Source: Helopsaltes ochotensis
Lineage: Eukaryota > Chordata > Aves > Passeriformes > Locustellidae
Reading direction: 5' to 3'
Assembly (NCBI GenBank): GCA_013400155.1
Contig: VXBM01000001.1
Coordinates: 655,964-719,963, forward strand
Length of the DNA: 64,000 nt
A program made the translations under genes and the position numbers. Below, piece by piece: positions 51,246 to 64,000 of the stretch. Numbering within the stretch: position 1 is the stretch's first letter; each line of letters begins with the position of its first letter. The notes beneath the pieces were generated by a model. The model saw nothing but the letters and a program-made list of their open reading frames with translations, did no database searches and had not been told where the DNA came from.

Positions 51246-54200
51246 GTATACAGCACTCCTAAAGCCTCTCTAATAAAGCTACCATTGATAGAGATGTGTC
51301 TTAGAGACTTCTCTTTCTCTTATGCAGAAAAAAAAAAGAGATTTTTTTTTTGTACTCAGTATTTTATGAGCCTTCATGATTTGATTAACAGGAATAGTTC
51401 AGTCATATATAATATGAACAGGAAAAAAAAGTATAATACCAGAGGCTGGACACTCAAGATCTTGCCTGTATCTCATTTGCCAGAATCAATACTCAGGCTC
51501 CTGTCAATAACCTGGGTATATTACTATTTATTTATTACATGCTTTGGGTTTTTTTAATGCCTTACTGCAGGACCACTTAATCTAAGAATTGCCATAGAAA
51601 CATGTGGCATTTGGAAGCTTCAACATATAAGGGTATTACTTCATGGTTGCAGTAAAAAACCCATTGAGTGCTAAAATGTTTAGGAATAGGATTGGTCTAA
51701 TTTTGGCTTCTGTATGTTTAATCTAAATTGGCCATACTTTTCAGCAGTCAGTGCAGAAATGTATCTTCACAGGGCAATTCACCTCCCCCATTTTAGATAC
51801 TTGTCTTTATCACTGTATTTGACTGTGTGAAGTGAGTTCTCATGGTAACATATAATGGGACTTTTTCCTACCTCTGGGGACACCACTGCCAGCAGAACTC
51901 TTGGACTGCATTTCTCTTGATGTCAGCCACACTTCTGAGAATGATGACAGAGCAAATGCAAAAATTGCCAAATTATTGAATGTTTCCAAGTAAACTTACA
52001 GTGTTCTACTGAATAGACTTTATCTGAAAAGCAATAATATAAATATCAAAATTTAAATAAAGATCAATTATTTCAACAAATAGTACAAGAATATTTCTTG
52101 GAAACATGGCATGTCACAAGCATTCAAGTTTTAATATGTTGACTTTACTGAAGCCATAGCAAAAAAATTGGTTTTTTCTTAATGCTTTCAGTTGATCTGC
52201 AAGAAAACCCTCTTCAAGACTGATTCAGAAATATATCATTCATGTCATATATCTTTGTAGAGGAGTGAGGAGCAGACCTCAGATTTAACGGAACGCGTCA
52301 ACAACTTGAAACTTACATAGCTGATTCTCTTTGATTAACTGACCAATGCAATTAAGAACTTCCAATCCTCATGTTAAAGCTTTTCAAGAAGAATTTTTGG
52401 GTTATATTTAACTCAAAAAGCTCCTTTCGTAGGAATTTTCAGTTAATATTAAAACACTGAGCTGCACTTTCATAGAGTAGTTAGTCTAGTAAAAGTTCTC
52501 ACCGTATTGTAATGAATGTAGCAATCTTTCATAGAACCACACAGGACTAAGTCCATCTTGAACACTTTTTTTAAATATCAATATCCCTTAAAATACTACT
52601 ACTCTTAGCTATAATGCTGTATTCTTTCTAACCGTTTTAATAATTTGAGGTTATATTTCATTTGAAACAAGATTTATGTGATCAAAACTGTATATGAACA
52701 CAAAGCAAATTCTTTAAAACTTGTGGAGCCCCCTCCATCTGATGGATATTAGAAGCTTTAACTAAGTCACATGAAAGCATGTCTTGCAAATGCTGCACCA
52801 TGGCTGCCTTTCCTCCAGATGGTAATTAGACCTTTTCCTCTTGCGTAGCAGTCACGAGCTGATTTGCTCGTTTTGTTTGTGGCTTTCAAATTTGCATTAG
52901 TTCACATAGTAGCTAGGATTAGAAATTTATTAAGGGATAAAGATAGCTTTGCATCTCAGTATTGCTCTCAGTCAATACTGGCACAAAAAATGTCTGAACA
53001 AAAACCCCGCATGTATTGCTGCTTTTCTTTCTGCAAATCCTGATTTTCTTTCACTGTTTCCCCTAGAGGCTTTTTTTTCCAGAATGGACTTTGTGTTCTC
53101 TTGTGATCCTGATCAGCTCTGGAATCTTCAGACCAAACAACTTGTTCTGTAATATGAAAATGAATTATTCTTTAATCTATTTCCTTCTATGGCTGGCTGG
53201 CCAACCATCAGACCCAATCCTGGTTATGTGGTAAGCATAACCAGGAAGTTTATTATGCCTTCTACAATTACTATTAAAAAATACCATTCTGACAAAAAAG
53301 GAACATTTCCTACACAATAAGGGAAAATCTGATAAAAAGATAACACTAAGGACTATTGATTTTCTAGTACTATCCCAAAAAGAAACATTGCAGGGGGATA
53401 ATACTGGAGATATGTCTACTAGCAAGAAGGGGAAATAACATAGAATGTGAGACACCAACTGTTTGTTCATGTAAAGTTAGATTTTAAATTATTTTACTGA
53501 AAAAACAGCAAAGTTTTTTGTTGCATAATGTTATTTTTTGCATTACAACCATGTTTTAATAATTTCTGTGTGTGCAATGTTCTTCTCTTTTTACCTGGAA
53601 AATGAGACAAAAAAAATAGTTGACTGTGTTGTAAAGTAGAATTTGGTTTTCTCTAGGATCTCATCTTGGTACAGCAGCAATGAGTGGAGCTGCAATAATA
53701 TGTCAGTTGTTAAGGCAAACAGTAGCTATTGTGTGTCCAACAATAGTCTGAGCAAACTTTGGGCGCTAGCACTTGCTTATCACAAAACAGAGTATTGTGA
53801 TGTGATGCACTTTTTGTCTCAAGTGCCCTGAAACGTTTATTTTTTTGACAGGAGGGATCTTTAATAGCTAATCCTCAAAATTATGTTTTATAGTGCACTG
53901 TGCAATATTTATGGATGAAACCAAAAAAGCCCATTACAGTACATGGACTGAATTGTAGCAGAAAATAAAATTACCTACATGAAAAATAATTCCTGTGGCT
54001 TCTGACTGAACACTAATGTATCTTTCTGGATAGAGTATACAGGAGTGACTTCCTTTCAGAGCATGAGGTAGGAAATGGCATTTATTGAAATTCAAATGCA
54101 ATTAAGGAGACACTTAAATTAGTTTATAAAAGGCTGTTGGTTTCTTTACATACCAAGAAGTCGGAAATAGTAATGACTGTATCATGTTAACTGTGACAGT

Positions 54201-56004
54201 GATTCATGGAAGAAGTTACAGCCACAGTCATCGGGGAGATGTTTTCTTTCAAGAATCTAAATAGTGTTCTGTCCATTTAGTGCCTTTCAATGGGATTTGG
54301 AACAAGTTTTTAAAGATGGGCAAAAATCATTACTAACAAACAAGCCTAGCTGCCTTTTCTCCACAGGGAGGGGAGTTACTGAAGATACTCCTCTTGCAGG
54401 ACAGGTATTCCTGCACAGTCTGGGGTTGTTCTGTATTAGTCCTATGCCAGCCCTCAGTGATGAGATTTGGACAGACCTCAGATGGTGCGTTGGTAAATTA
54501 TTCATTGTTTCAGAACACACTCAGAGAATTGCAAAAATTGCTTAAACCAAAGGTTAATAAAGGACAATCTGGATTTTTAGCAGGTTCTAATAGTTAAACA
54601 GCTGAAGATAAATGATTATGAGCCAGCTTTCCTTGGCTGAGAAGAACCTACTCTTCAGAGTATTCACAGAACAGTGTAAAGGACTGTGCAATACCATTTG
54701 TCTTAAGGAACTGAGAAAAAACTGTACACCTTCGGTATTTCTAAAATTTTTCTGTTTAGAGCTCAGTTCAGAGCAGCCTGGGTACAACTAAGAAATCCTG
54801 TGTTTGACTTCAGGTGTAAAAACCCTGGTCCTCAGAAAGAAGGCCCAGTTGAAATTCAGAGTAGCAAGCTGGAAATTGTACCATTTTTGATACAAAACAC
54901 CCACCCTTTTGATACTTTTCCTAGATGATGGCTCAGAGGACCTGCATGAGGAACATTAGAAAAGCAAAACAAAAGCTTTGTTCTTATGTTCAAAGTTCTT
55001 ATTTTGTTCTTCAAACTTCTCCCAGTAAAGCAGATAATTCTGTAATACTATATGGGCTCAATGCTTCCCCCATGCACACCTTAGATTTTGCACAGATTGG
55101 ACTTTTGGGATGTTTAAGAATTTCTCAAGAAGGACCTTCAGAGAGGAAGTGCTTTGAGTCTTTATTTGAAGGTGAAAAAAAACTTTCTGGAGTAACATAA
55201 ACCAAACAACAAATATAGCTGGACTAGAATCAAAGATCAGTGCCAAGCTAACTTTATTAGTCTTTCAAAGAGGAGTAACAATTAGGTCTCAATCTTCCAA
55301 AAGCCCTCCAAACGAGAACTCTCAGCCTTTAGGTATTCTCACAACGTTTATGATGGTTATAGATGGAACCGAGATTTCAAAATTATTCCTATTTGAGTTA
55401 CTCTGTATCTATTAACAACGGAGCTGTTTGACACCATGTTCTATGCACAGTCTCACAGTGTTCTGATACAGTTAAAAGGTTTACTCTCACAGCAAAATAA
55501 AATGCAAAACGTTAAGCAGGTCTAATCTAAAGCTTTGGTATGTGTCAGGAATATTTTAAAAACTTCAAATCACAACTGTGTGCCTAGACCAAATCATAAG
55601 TTAATTATTTTGAAGTCTCAGCTTGTAATGGAGTGCTCTGTAGTCCTATGAATTTTCATATAAATTGACTTATTCCAGAGGCTGTTCTAATTTAGACCAG
55701 ATGCATAAACTAGTTTAAATAGTAGGGAGGGAGGGAAATGGACAGGATTACTTGCCTCTAGAAATTGAGTCAAACTTGTGGAGTTCACAGTCACAGTCGC
55801 CTCAAAAAGCTATAAACTAATGCTTGTCACTTCTATGCTAATTTTTGAAATTTGAAAATGTTCATTCAGAAAGTGACAGTAAATCTATGTCACACTGCTA
55901 AAACAAAGTAGGAAAGCTAACTGTGTTGCCTTAAGCCAGGGTGAATTAGGTTTTATTGTCTTTTCTCTGTTAGTTAATTCCATTGTGTTGTATCAGTAAC
56001 CTGC

Positions 56005-56524
56005 AGAATCACAGAATGGGTAAGGTTGGAAGGGTCTAACCTCCTGCTCAAGCTGGACCCCCTAGACCACATAACTGTGGATTCTGTCCCGATGGTTCTT
56101 GAATGTCCCCAGTGAGGGAGACTCCACAAACTCTCTGGGCAATCTGTTGTAGTACGGGTTCACCCCCACAGCACAGAAGTTCTTCCTCGTGTTCAGGTGG
56201 AACTTCCTGTGCATCAACTTCTGCCCGTTGCCTCTTGTCCTGTTGCCCGACACCGCTGAGCAGAGCCTGGTCTGTGATATTGACACCCTCCCTTTCAGAC
56301 ACTTACAGGCAGTGACAAGGTCCCCTGTTAGGTGTCTCTTCTCCAGGCTGACCAAACTCAGATCTCTCAGCCTTTCCTTATTTGAGAGATGCTCCAATCC
56401 CTTAATCATCTGCTGGACCCTCTCCAGGAGCTACGTGTCTGTCTTGTACTGCAGAACCCAGAACTGGACACAGCGCTCCGGATGTGGCCTCACCAGGCTG
56501 AGTAGAGGGGCAGCATCACCTCCC
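56005..56524 (-). mobile_element. CR1-type LINE fragment (3' end)
   Basis: Begins AGAATCACAGAATGGGTAAG then GGTTGGAAGGGTCTAACCTC, the antisense CR1 3' end. It continues with CCCCAGTGAGGGAGACTCCA, TTCTTCCTCGTGTTCAGGTG and CTTCTCCAGGCTGACCAAAC, and ends GGCAGCATCACCTCCC. Minus orientation. Frames of 70-115 codons inside it are not genes. Confidence 0.93.
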
Positions 56525-59500
56525 AATTAAAAGCATTTGTCAAAAAAATTTCCTCTTCAAACACCCTGTTTGGAATCCTCTTGCTATCAAAGCTTTCACA
56601 CTGTGCTGTTCTTCCAAGCAAGAAACTTACTATTTGTAAGAAGTAATTTATTTTTACTTTTGTTTGTTTTTAATTTGCACTAATAACTGAGAATCTTCTC
56701 TCCCAGTGGAAGAATGTCTTTTCTGCAGCTCAGCTCATTCTGGCAGCACGGTGGGTGATTAAGAGCTTTCAGAGAGAGTTAATCATCCTCATGGGCTTCC
56801 TCCTGCCCTAGCTTGGGACAGGTTAGGGAATTAGTTGAAGAGGGCACTTCGTGTGATTATCCAATAGCTTTAAAAGACACATAGGAAGTGAAGCTTTTCT
56901 GAATATCAGTAGTGAGTGTCTATTACACTATTTCTGGTAATTTTACAGGTGGCCATGAGAAATACATATACAGGGCTAGTCTACTGGTCTGCTGAGTGGT
57001 TGGCTGATTTCTTGATCCCTGGGAAATTGTATCTAGTGCATGGGACAAGGATCCAAAAGAGCTATTTCTGCTGTTTATTTTGTTACGCGCTTCCCTGTTA
57101 GCTTTTCAGAATCATGCTTTTGGAAAATTGAGTGCCAAAACCTTGTTACAAGGTTTAGCTTGCATATAAAACAAGGTTCAATGCCAAAAGGAGACGATCT
57201 AGGACTGTAAGCCTTGTCCCCCTTCATTCCAAGGGATGTTGGAGGAGCCAGTTTTGGTTTCCTGCAGCCACATGCACCTATCTAGAAGGTTTTCCAGGCA
57301 GTGCCATGGAAAGGTAAAATCAGAGGGAGGGAAACATTACAGGTTATGACCTGGTGACATTAATCCACCGGAAGTCTGTTACATAACAGCCATGTCAGTT
57401 TGTTGATAGAACAAGGCTTTTTTTGCCTCTGCCTATATCCTGCCTTATGGGCATTTGTGGGCAATGCCTCTCGGGGTTGTTAAATTCCCCTCTGGGTAAA
57501 GGTGGCAGCGATGGGCCTCTTGTCTTGCACTTCACTTGCCAGGGAAGTGTATTGTAATGGAAACTAATGTAATTAAAAGACATATGATGTTTAAAATTTC
57601 AAGGAATATCTTTAAGAAAAAAAATCTATAATTCTTTCTTTTGTTAAATTGTTATATGAACAATTATATATAATTGTTATGTATATCCTTGTACAAGTAA
57701 AATTTCAGGAAGTGCTAAACTTCTGGAAGTTCAGAGAAGTTCTAAATTTCTTAGCTTTTTTTTTGAAACTATGTCTTTAAATTGGAATTGTATTACATAT
57801 AAGAACTACAAGACATGCAGCATGTAGAATCAAAACTGACAGGATTTAACATGACAGAAGCAGAAGGTGGTTTATTATGAAAGCCTGAAAGTGCTTGCCC
57901 CATCTTGATTTGTAATAGAATAACCAGGTAGGAGGTGGATCCAAACTGACCTTACTTTACTATTCGATTGTTTTCCAACAGCTGTTTTCCAGGAGCCTTT
58001 TTTTTTTGTCTTTCAGTAACATGTTTTGGTCTCAGTGGTGGTGTACATCTTGTTACTGGTGTTGGAAACTTTCTTTTAGTTATGTACTTTTTAAAATCCT
58101 ATGGGTGAGTTTCCTGTCTAGGATCTTGCTTCCTTATTAACTGTAACCAAAAGCTTTGCTTCCCAGTTCAGTAAAATTTACTTGTATAATAATACAATGG
58201 GTTTATTTGATTTCAATTTAAAATGTTGTGTGTGGCTGTAGGTAATTAAAAACATTTCCTGAAAAATGGTGGATTTGACTGTACCATGCTGGAATTGCCT
58301 CTGCTGATCATGAAGAGTTGAATAATAGTCATTTGTCACATAGGGTGTTGACTCAGACGCAGATGATTTCAATTCAGATGACAGAGGGTGTTACAAAACC
58401 CAGCTGTTGACTCTACTCCTCTTTCCACAAGTTGCTTTGTCTGTGGCAGGAATGCTGACCTACGAAGCAGTTTTTGACAGCCACACTTTCTGGCCTAATT
58501 TATTCAAGTAAACTAGTGGTGACTTTAAGTTGTTTTAATGCACTGGGTTGGCAACTCCAACAGTTTAGGAGCTGTTTCCAGTGTGAATTGTCAGTGCTAG
58601 CATGGTAGTGGCAGCCTTTGGAGAAAAGTGAAAGCCTGGTAGGATGTTTAAGTTGCCTGTATTAGTCTATAAATTCTCTGTTTCTGATTCACAGCTAACT
58701 TGAGAAAGAGTTTTTGTAGCACTGTGCCAACACTTGCAGAGCAGTTGCAGACAGCTGCTGGCAAGACACATTTTCTTGGCTCAAAATTATTAATCTCAAG
58801 CTAAAGCAATTTTCTCCAAGAGCTTTGGTTGTTAATCAAATTTGGAGAAAAAACAACAAGAAATGTTAAAACAGATACTCTTCTATGAGGTTTCAATTGC
58901 GCTGGGATTGGAAGACGACTGTTCAGCTTTTTTCGAAAAACTATGTAGTGGGCACAAAAATATGAGCCAAGAAATTTATTGGCCTAGGCTGATTCTATTG
59001 AATAAATCAATAGTGTATTAAATAGGAAGCTATTGAGACAAGGCTACCAACCCAGGCAGGCTGCTTAGGAGGGAAGAAAGAAAATGGGTTTGGGGGGTGG
59101 CACGGTTGCGAAGGGTGCCAATTTTCCTCGCTTTCCCTTCTAGGATAATGCCTTGGTGAGCTCACAAGGTACCTCTGGGGATTATGAACTTGGTTGACTT
59201 CTCAGTATTATCAGGAAAGCTAACATTGATAGCAGTGGGTGAAAGAGACAGCCCTATTTTAATGTTAGAATAATCTCAAATTGAGGCTTCTTGTTTATTT
59301 GTATCTAGATACCTACTATGTACACTTTAGATTTTTTCCATTCATACAGTTATTTTTCCAAGAAGAACTTAATTCTTTTTTTTTCTGTTTTGATTATGCC
59401 CTCATAGCCTTTTTCTGGAGTTAAAAATAGAATACAGATATCTTCTATCTAATGAACTTGTGGACTGGATGCTTCTCTTGCCTTTTTTCTCCTGTAACAG

Positions 59501-62500
59501 GATTGAATTCCTTGCACTACAGCAAACCCTGAAGTCATTACACTGCACTTAAAATGCAGAAAGGAATGACCTTTTGCTAGGACTCTGTGTTGTTTATATT
59601 GCTAAGCCTGATCACCATCTCCCAGCAAAAGCCAGTTTAATCCTTAAACATTTGTAGATATAGTATCTGTTCAGAATTGTCTATTGTCCGCTGTCTGGTT
59701 CTCATTGATTATAACGTTGTGCATCTCCACAATGCCCCTATTTGCCCCTTGGATCTTCTTAGCACAGGGCAGCTCTTATCGTCCTTGCTGATAGCATATC
59801 ACCAATGGTACCAGTTAAGAGCTGAAAACACTTGTAGCATAATGGAAAGTTCCACTTTTGTCAGGATGAGTCATTAATTAACCCTGGGATGGAGAGGCTT
59901 CCTGTGCCAACTTAAGAGAAAGTTACGGGAAGATACTGTTATATATCAGAAGATAAATTATTGGAAGAGTTTTGTCAGCCTTGTAGGAATTATGTTTTTT
60001 AATACTCTCCATCTCCCTGAAACAAGCTTGGAAACTCACTGAATAGATATTTTGGAAATAGTTTACATCTTGCTTTGCTTTAGGAGCAGACAGACAACTG
60101 CTGAGAAGAGTGGACTAGTACTTGCAGTTGGAGGCAAGCAGCATATTCAGGAGGCACTAAATATGGTTTTTTTCCAACTGACCACAAGCTTTTGGTTTCA
60201 AATAGGCCACTGTTCTAATGTAACTACCGAGTTGGCCACTTGGTTTTGGGTGGTGTCAGGGATTGGGAGGGCTCTTGGGACTGTGAAGAGGCCAGGGAAG
60301 GCTTTGGCTGCTGTGCAGAATGCCCTTGTGCCTGTCAGACTTGCTGAAAGTGCGTGGGAGGCTGGGGTACAGTTTCACTATCCCAGCCTGGTGTGGATGG
60401 AATGTCTGTAACTCAGGACTTCAGCAAATTTGTGCTGTGGACTTCAAGGAATCCTGTGATGTCTTCATTCATAGTGCATGATTTAGTTTTTGTCAAGGAA
60501 TCTTTGCCAGACCTGTGAGATAAAGCGTTGCGTGTCTGTAGCAGGCTTGAACGAAGCAGAGTGGTCTCTACATAGAGACAAATGATGGGTGTAAATATCT
60601 CCAGTGAGGAGCTGTAACAAGGCTTGGGAGTGAGAAGGGAGCCCCAAAATTTGATATTTAACTCCCACTAGTTTCTGAGATAGAAAGCTTTTGCTGCAGA
60701 AATCTTCTCCCTTCAGAACAGGGAAGCAGTAAAAAACTTGGGGGAGATGCTTCATTTAAGCTGAAAGTGTGGCTTGGACTTGATCTATTAACATTTGTGC
60801 ATTTCAGGCTTGACAAGGGGCTATAAAATGCCAAAATACAGATATTTTTAATCTCCAGCAGAGTTGCTTCATTGCTTTCCCCTCAGGTGCACACATGTGC
60901 AGGGCTGACTTCTGCTTTTTGCCCCAAGGAGTGTCTGTTTGCCCAAAATACAAAAGGTTAGACAGACTTGTTATCTGATTGTCTCTTTTTGGCTGGTTGT
61001 CTCAGTCTGCTGCTGTCTGTCTAGGAGAAAAAACAGGTGCTCAGCTGTACAGGCTTTGTAACCATGCGGAGTAAATTGGGGGGCATGAAGCAGAAAGGAA
61101 TATAACTTTGTACTGGAGACTACAAGCAAAAAGAGATGAAGAGACTAATTTTGGTAAGAAAATGAGCATGCCAAGTAAAATACAAGTAAAATACAGGTTC
61201 AAACCATTTGTTCCCTTGTGAAACTTTATGGTCTAAATTTGACATAGACTGTAGCAAGTATCCAGAGAACCGCCATATGGAGGAATAGCAGCTTGTGTTA
61301 AGATCATACACTTAACAGCTTAATTTCTAAATTTCTATTGAGCAGTGTCTCAATTCAGCAGTAGAAAAAGGGTGCTTCATGGGGAGACTTGAGTGAGAAA
61401 GAAATGGTGTGATGTTTTTGAGTAGATCTTGCACATGCAGAAAGGAAGGGTTGGAAAGAGCTGTCTGTAGTGGTGAGCGAGACATGAATCCAGGTGTAAA
61501 CAAAACTAATTCAGTTTGTTACTCAATGGTGAAGTTACTGCTGGAGCTGACTAAATCAAATATTTTCAATGTCTCATCAAAGAAATGACCAGTCCAAGGA
61601 AGAATAAATAACACTGACCTGTTTTTTTACTTAAGTAAAATTACAAAAAAAAGTTGTACAGGAATTGAATTATCAACTGCAGTTTTGTACACAGTATAGA
61701 GTAGATGTCAGCAACACTCTGGCTTGTGCTACACCCTTTTTCTTTTCCCTTACCTCAAATTAAAGTTTAAGCATTAGTGCAGAAACCATGCAGAATCCAA
61801 GCTCCATAGTTCCCCGGCAAGACAAGGTGCTATCATGATGTTCATGGCGTGTTGTCTCTGCATCAGTAGCTACCAGAGCTTCTCCCAGACTGCAGAGATC
61901 ACTGGGAGCTGCTTCCTCTCAGAAGACTGGAGCTGCCAAATTTCAGCCCTATTGCACACTATTCAAAATCAATCCACTTAGCACATTTGCCTTAGAGCTG
62001 CAAGGGGCTGGCACCCACTGGAAGGTGACCTGGAAAACTTTACAGGGACAATGTTCCTGTTCATACAGGAGAAGCTGATAGAAAATATTTTCAACTTCCA
62101 AATCTTTATGAGGATCTTCCTGAATCAAGTACTGGGGTTTTTGACATCAAAACTGTGATAAGCAGAGAATTGGATCTGTGATTGCAGAAGATGGCAGGCA
62201 TTAGGCTGTGAAATCTGAAAAGGTAAAAGGGGAAAGTAACAATTTCAAAGTCAGTGGAGACTATATGCCCAAAATAAAGAAGGGATGGGTGCTTTTGTTT
62301 TAAATAAAGTCATCCTCCCTCAACTCCACAATAAAGCACAGGATGAACTGTGCTGAGAAGAATATGTGAGGGGAGGGGAGAAGAATGATGGGGGGAGTAA
62401 TAATCATCTGTAGAGAAAGTAACCACTTAGGATCCCACAGTCCTGCTCTTTTAAACAAATGTTGACTTTAGTTCTCTAGTTATGGATTTGGAGAGGAAAA

Positions 62501-62796
62501 ATCTCTGAAAGTCTAATTAATTTGAAGTTACTGGGGGAAATGCTGTTGCTGGATTCTCAGTACTTCAAAAAAATCATGAGTATTGATACTTTGAATATTT
62601 CATGTGGCAACACATGAAATATTGATATATAAATATAACATTATATTAGATAAACTCCAATGTCTCATCCTCAGCTCTGCTGTGTTATTGTGTGTAAACT
62701 CATGGGCTGTTTTTTCATTTAGCTGGGGCATATGTGAACAGCTCTTCACTTCTGTCGGAGAACAATTACAGGTCCTTCTGTGTTCACAGGTTTTGG

Positions 62797-62929
62797 ATGC
62801 AGTCTGAGTCCAAGAATTATGAAGAAGAGATGCCTTCTCTGCACTGGGGGATAGATCCTGTATTTTCTGCATTTGCAAGACTCTATATTAAAGATATTAC
62901 AGAAATGAGAGAATCTAAACAGGTGCCAG
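62797..62929 (+). CDS. STN1: STN1 (OBFC1), first coding exon (residues 1-44 plus one base); gene continues off the window
   Basis: STN1 is the OB-fold subunit of the CST complex (CTC1-STN1-TEN1), which binds single-stranded telomeric DNA and promotes C-strand fill-in with DNA polymerase alpha-primase. The exon reads MQSESKNYEEEMPSLHWGID then PVFSAFARLYIKDITEMRES and KQVP, closely matching the mammalian STN1 N-terminus (PSLLWGLDPVF...AKLYI...ES.QVPG). The acceptor is TGTTCACAG at 62789, so the exon starts at 62790 with a 7-nt leader before the ATG. The donor is CCAG|GTATGT at 62930, phase 1, leaving G of a Gly codon. The remaining exons, including the OB-fold core, lie to the right. Confidence 0.93.
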
Positions 62930-64000
62930 GTATGTATTTATAAGTGCTGGTTATGATACACACAGTATTATAATTAATTTATGTTGTGCTTTCTATCAAA
63001 GGATTGAAGAATACTTCATGAACATTGATAAAGTAGTATTCCATATGCTTAAGCTAAGTGGTGTTAGTATCTCTTAACAGTTCTAAGGTCAACAGGTTGT
63101 ATGTGAAATATATGTGAAAAATAAAGGTTATTTTTTTAAATGGCTTTTCTTTCTCCTCAGAACCTCTTTTATGTTAAGGTAATGTTGTGTTTCCTCTGTG
63201 TGGTAGTGCTTGTTATATTCTCATAAAGTTAATTCTAAAAAATTCTGGTCCTTTCTGGCCATATGTATTGTTATCCCCACTGCCTACATTTTTTTGGAAA
63301 ATTTTGACAGTTGATTACATCACTGGATGTGTGACTTTGCTTTTTCCTGTGGATATTAACACATTATAAAACAGTTACAAGTTTTGAGGTTTTGTCTCCT
63401 TAATTTCTAGATATGATAGATACATGACTTTCTTCATACACTGGAACAACCTTATTGTAAATTCTGTCCTCCATGCTGGACCTTGCCCACAACTCTCTGC
63501 TTTGCAGGCTGTGTCCTGCTGGTCTGCAGTGTCACTCGCATGAGAGCTTCAGCTGAAGCAACACAGCTCTGACCTTGAATTGCTGTTTTCACTACACAGA
63601 CTTTAAATAGACTGCAGTGTGTCTTCTGCTGTGGAAGGGTTCATTACTCCCAGCTGAAGCTTGACACAGTGCAAGATTATCAGGGAGGAGCCCAAAGAAC
63701 GTAGAATTAATGAGGAAAAGCAATAAGCCCTAAGCAGAGTCTATGGCTTTGGTTTGGTTTTGATGTTTTGTTTGTGGGTTTTTATTTTTTATTCTGTTCA
63801 CAGAGACTAAGTACCTCTGTTTGGCTCCTTGAATATGCTTTGCCTTGTGGGTTTGTTATTCTTCTCCAGTTTTCTTTAACAGCAAGGATAGCAACAGTGC
63901 TATTTTTGGAGAAATGAAGGACTCGTGGGGTTTTTTTTCCTCTTCTTGCAACCATTTTTATGTACATAAGGACTTCACAAAACACAAATACCAGCCTGTC
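62930..64000 (+). other. STN1 intron after the first coding exon (partial)
   Basis: Begins with the GTATGT donor. I looked for the next STN1 exon, which should start near the YNGHPIKQ-like sequence of mammals, and did not find it, so the intron runs past the window edge. Confidence 0.8.

Larger units (their letters stand above)
47500..62789. other. SLK-STN1 spacer / probable STN1 intron 1
   Basis: About 15 kb of mostly AT-rich sequence with two CR1 fragments and an AT-rich palindrome. Open frames are short or repeat-derived; none matches a protein I recognise. If STN1 starts in the CpG island, this whole stretch is its first intron. Confidence 0.75.

Noticed and set aside
50716..51246. 176-codon plus-strand and 125-codon minus-strand frames
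   Set aside because: Both are inside a diverged CR1 fragment.
56062..56530. Frames of 113-115 codons on both strands
   Set aside because: Inside the CR1 3'-end fragment.
60052..60411. 119-codon plus-strand frame between SLK and STN1
   Set aside because: No recognisable domain and no supporting splice structure; a noncoding or chance frame is simpler.
1..64000. CRISPR arrays, operons, prophage or bacterial mobile elements
   Set aside because: The window is clearly vertebrate nuclear DNA with spliced genes and CR1 repeats; no regularly spaced repeats or prokaryotic gene layout were seen.

Overview
This is nuclear DNA from a vertebrate, most likely a bird. The coding sequence is split into many short exons with GT-AG introns, and the background is AT-rich. 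The recognisable interspersed repeats are CR1-type LINE fragments, the dominant avian retroposon. One CpG island stands out, and it holds a 305-base run of N (46770-47074), a typical assembly dropout at a GC-rich promoter. The species cannot be named from the window alone.

The window is organised around one gene on the minus strand, SLK (STE20-like serine/threonine kinase). All 19 coding exons can be placed, from the start codon at 46195 to the stop codon at 2202. Reading frame is kept across every junction, giving a predicted 1,242-residue protein, or 1,211 residues if the 93-nt cassette exon 13 is skipped. Exons 1-8 encode the kinase domain and an acidic linker. Exon 9 (1,377 nt) encodes a long charged, low-complexity centre. 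Exons 10-19 encode the C-terminal coiled-coil ATH region. Intron 1 is about 20 kb. The 3' UTR fills 1-2201 and probably runs out of the window.

On the other side of the CpG island, on the plus strand, lies the first coding exon of STN1 (OBFC1), a subunit of the CST telomere-replication complex, at 62797-62929. The rest of that gene is beyond the right edge. SLK and STN1 are therefore head to head with about 16.6 kb between their start codons, and the only CpG island in between is the one at the SLK first exon. A shared or closely spaced promoter is a reasonable inference, but the first STN1 exon is not proven here. The spacer holds two CR1 fragments, an AT-rich palindrome and no convincing protein-coding gene.

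I found no evidence of a new multi-gene system. The signals most worth a second look are a dense cluster of GCATG (RBFOX-type) motifs just upstream of the alternative SLK exon 13, a short upstream ORF in strong context in the probable SLK leader, the compact head-to-head SLK/STN1 arrangement with a gap in its core promoter, and several isolated GC-rich patches inside SLK introns.
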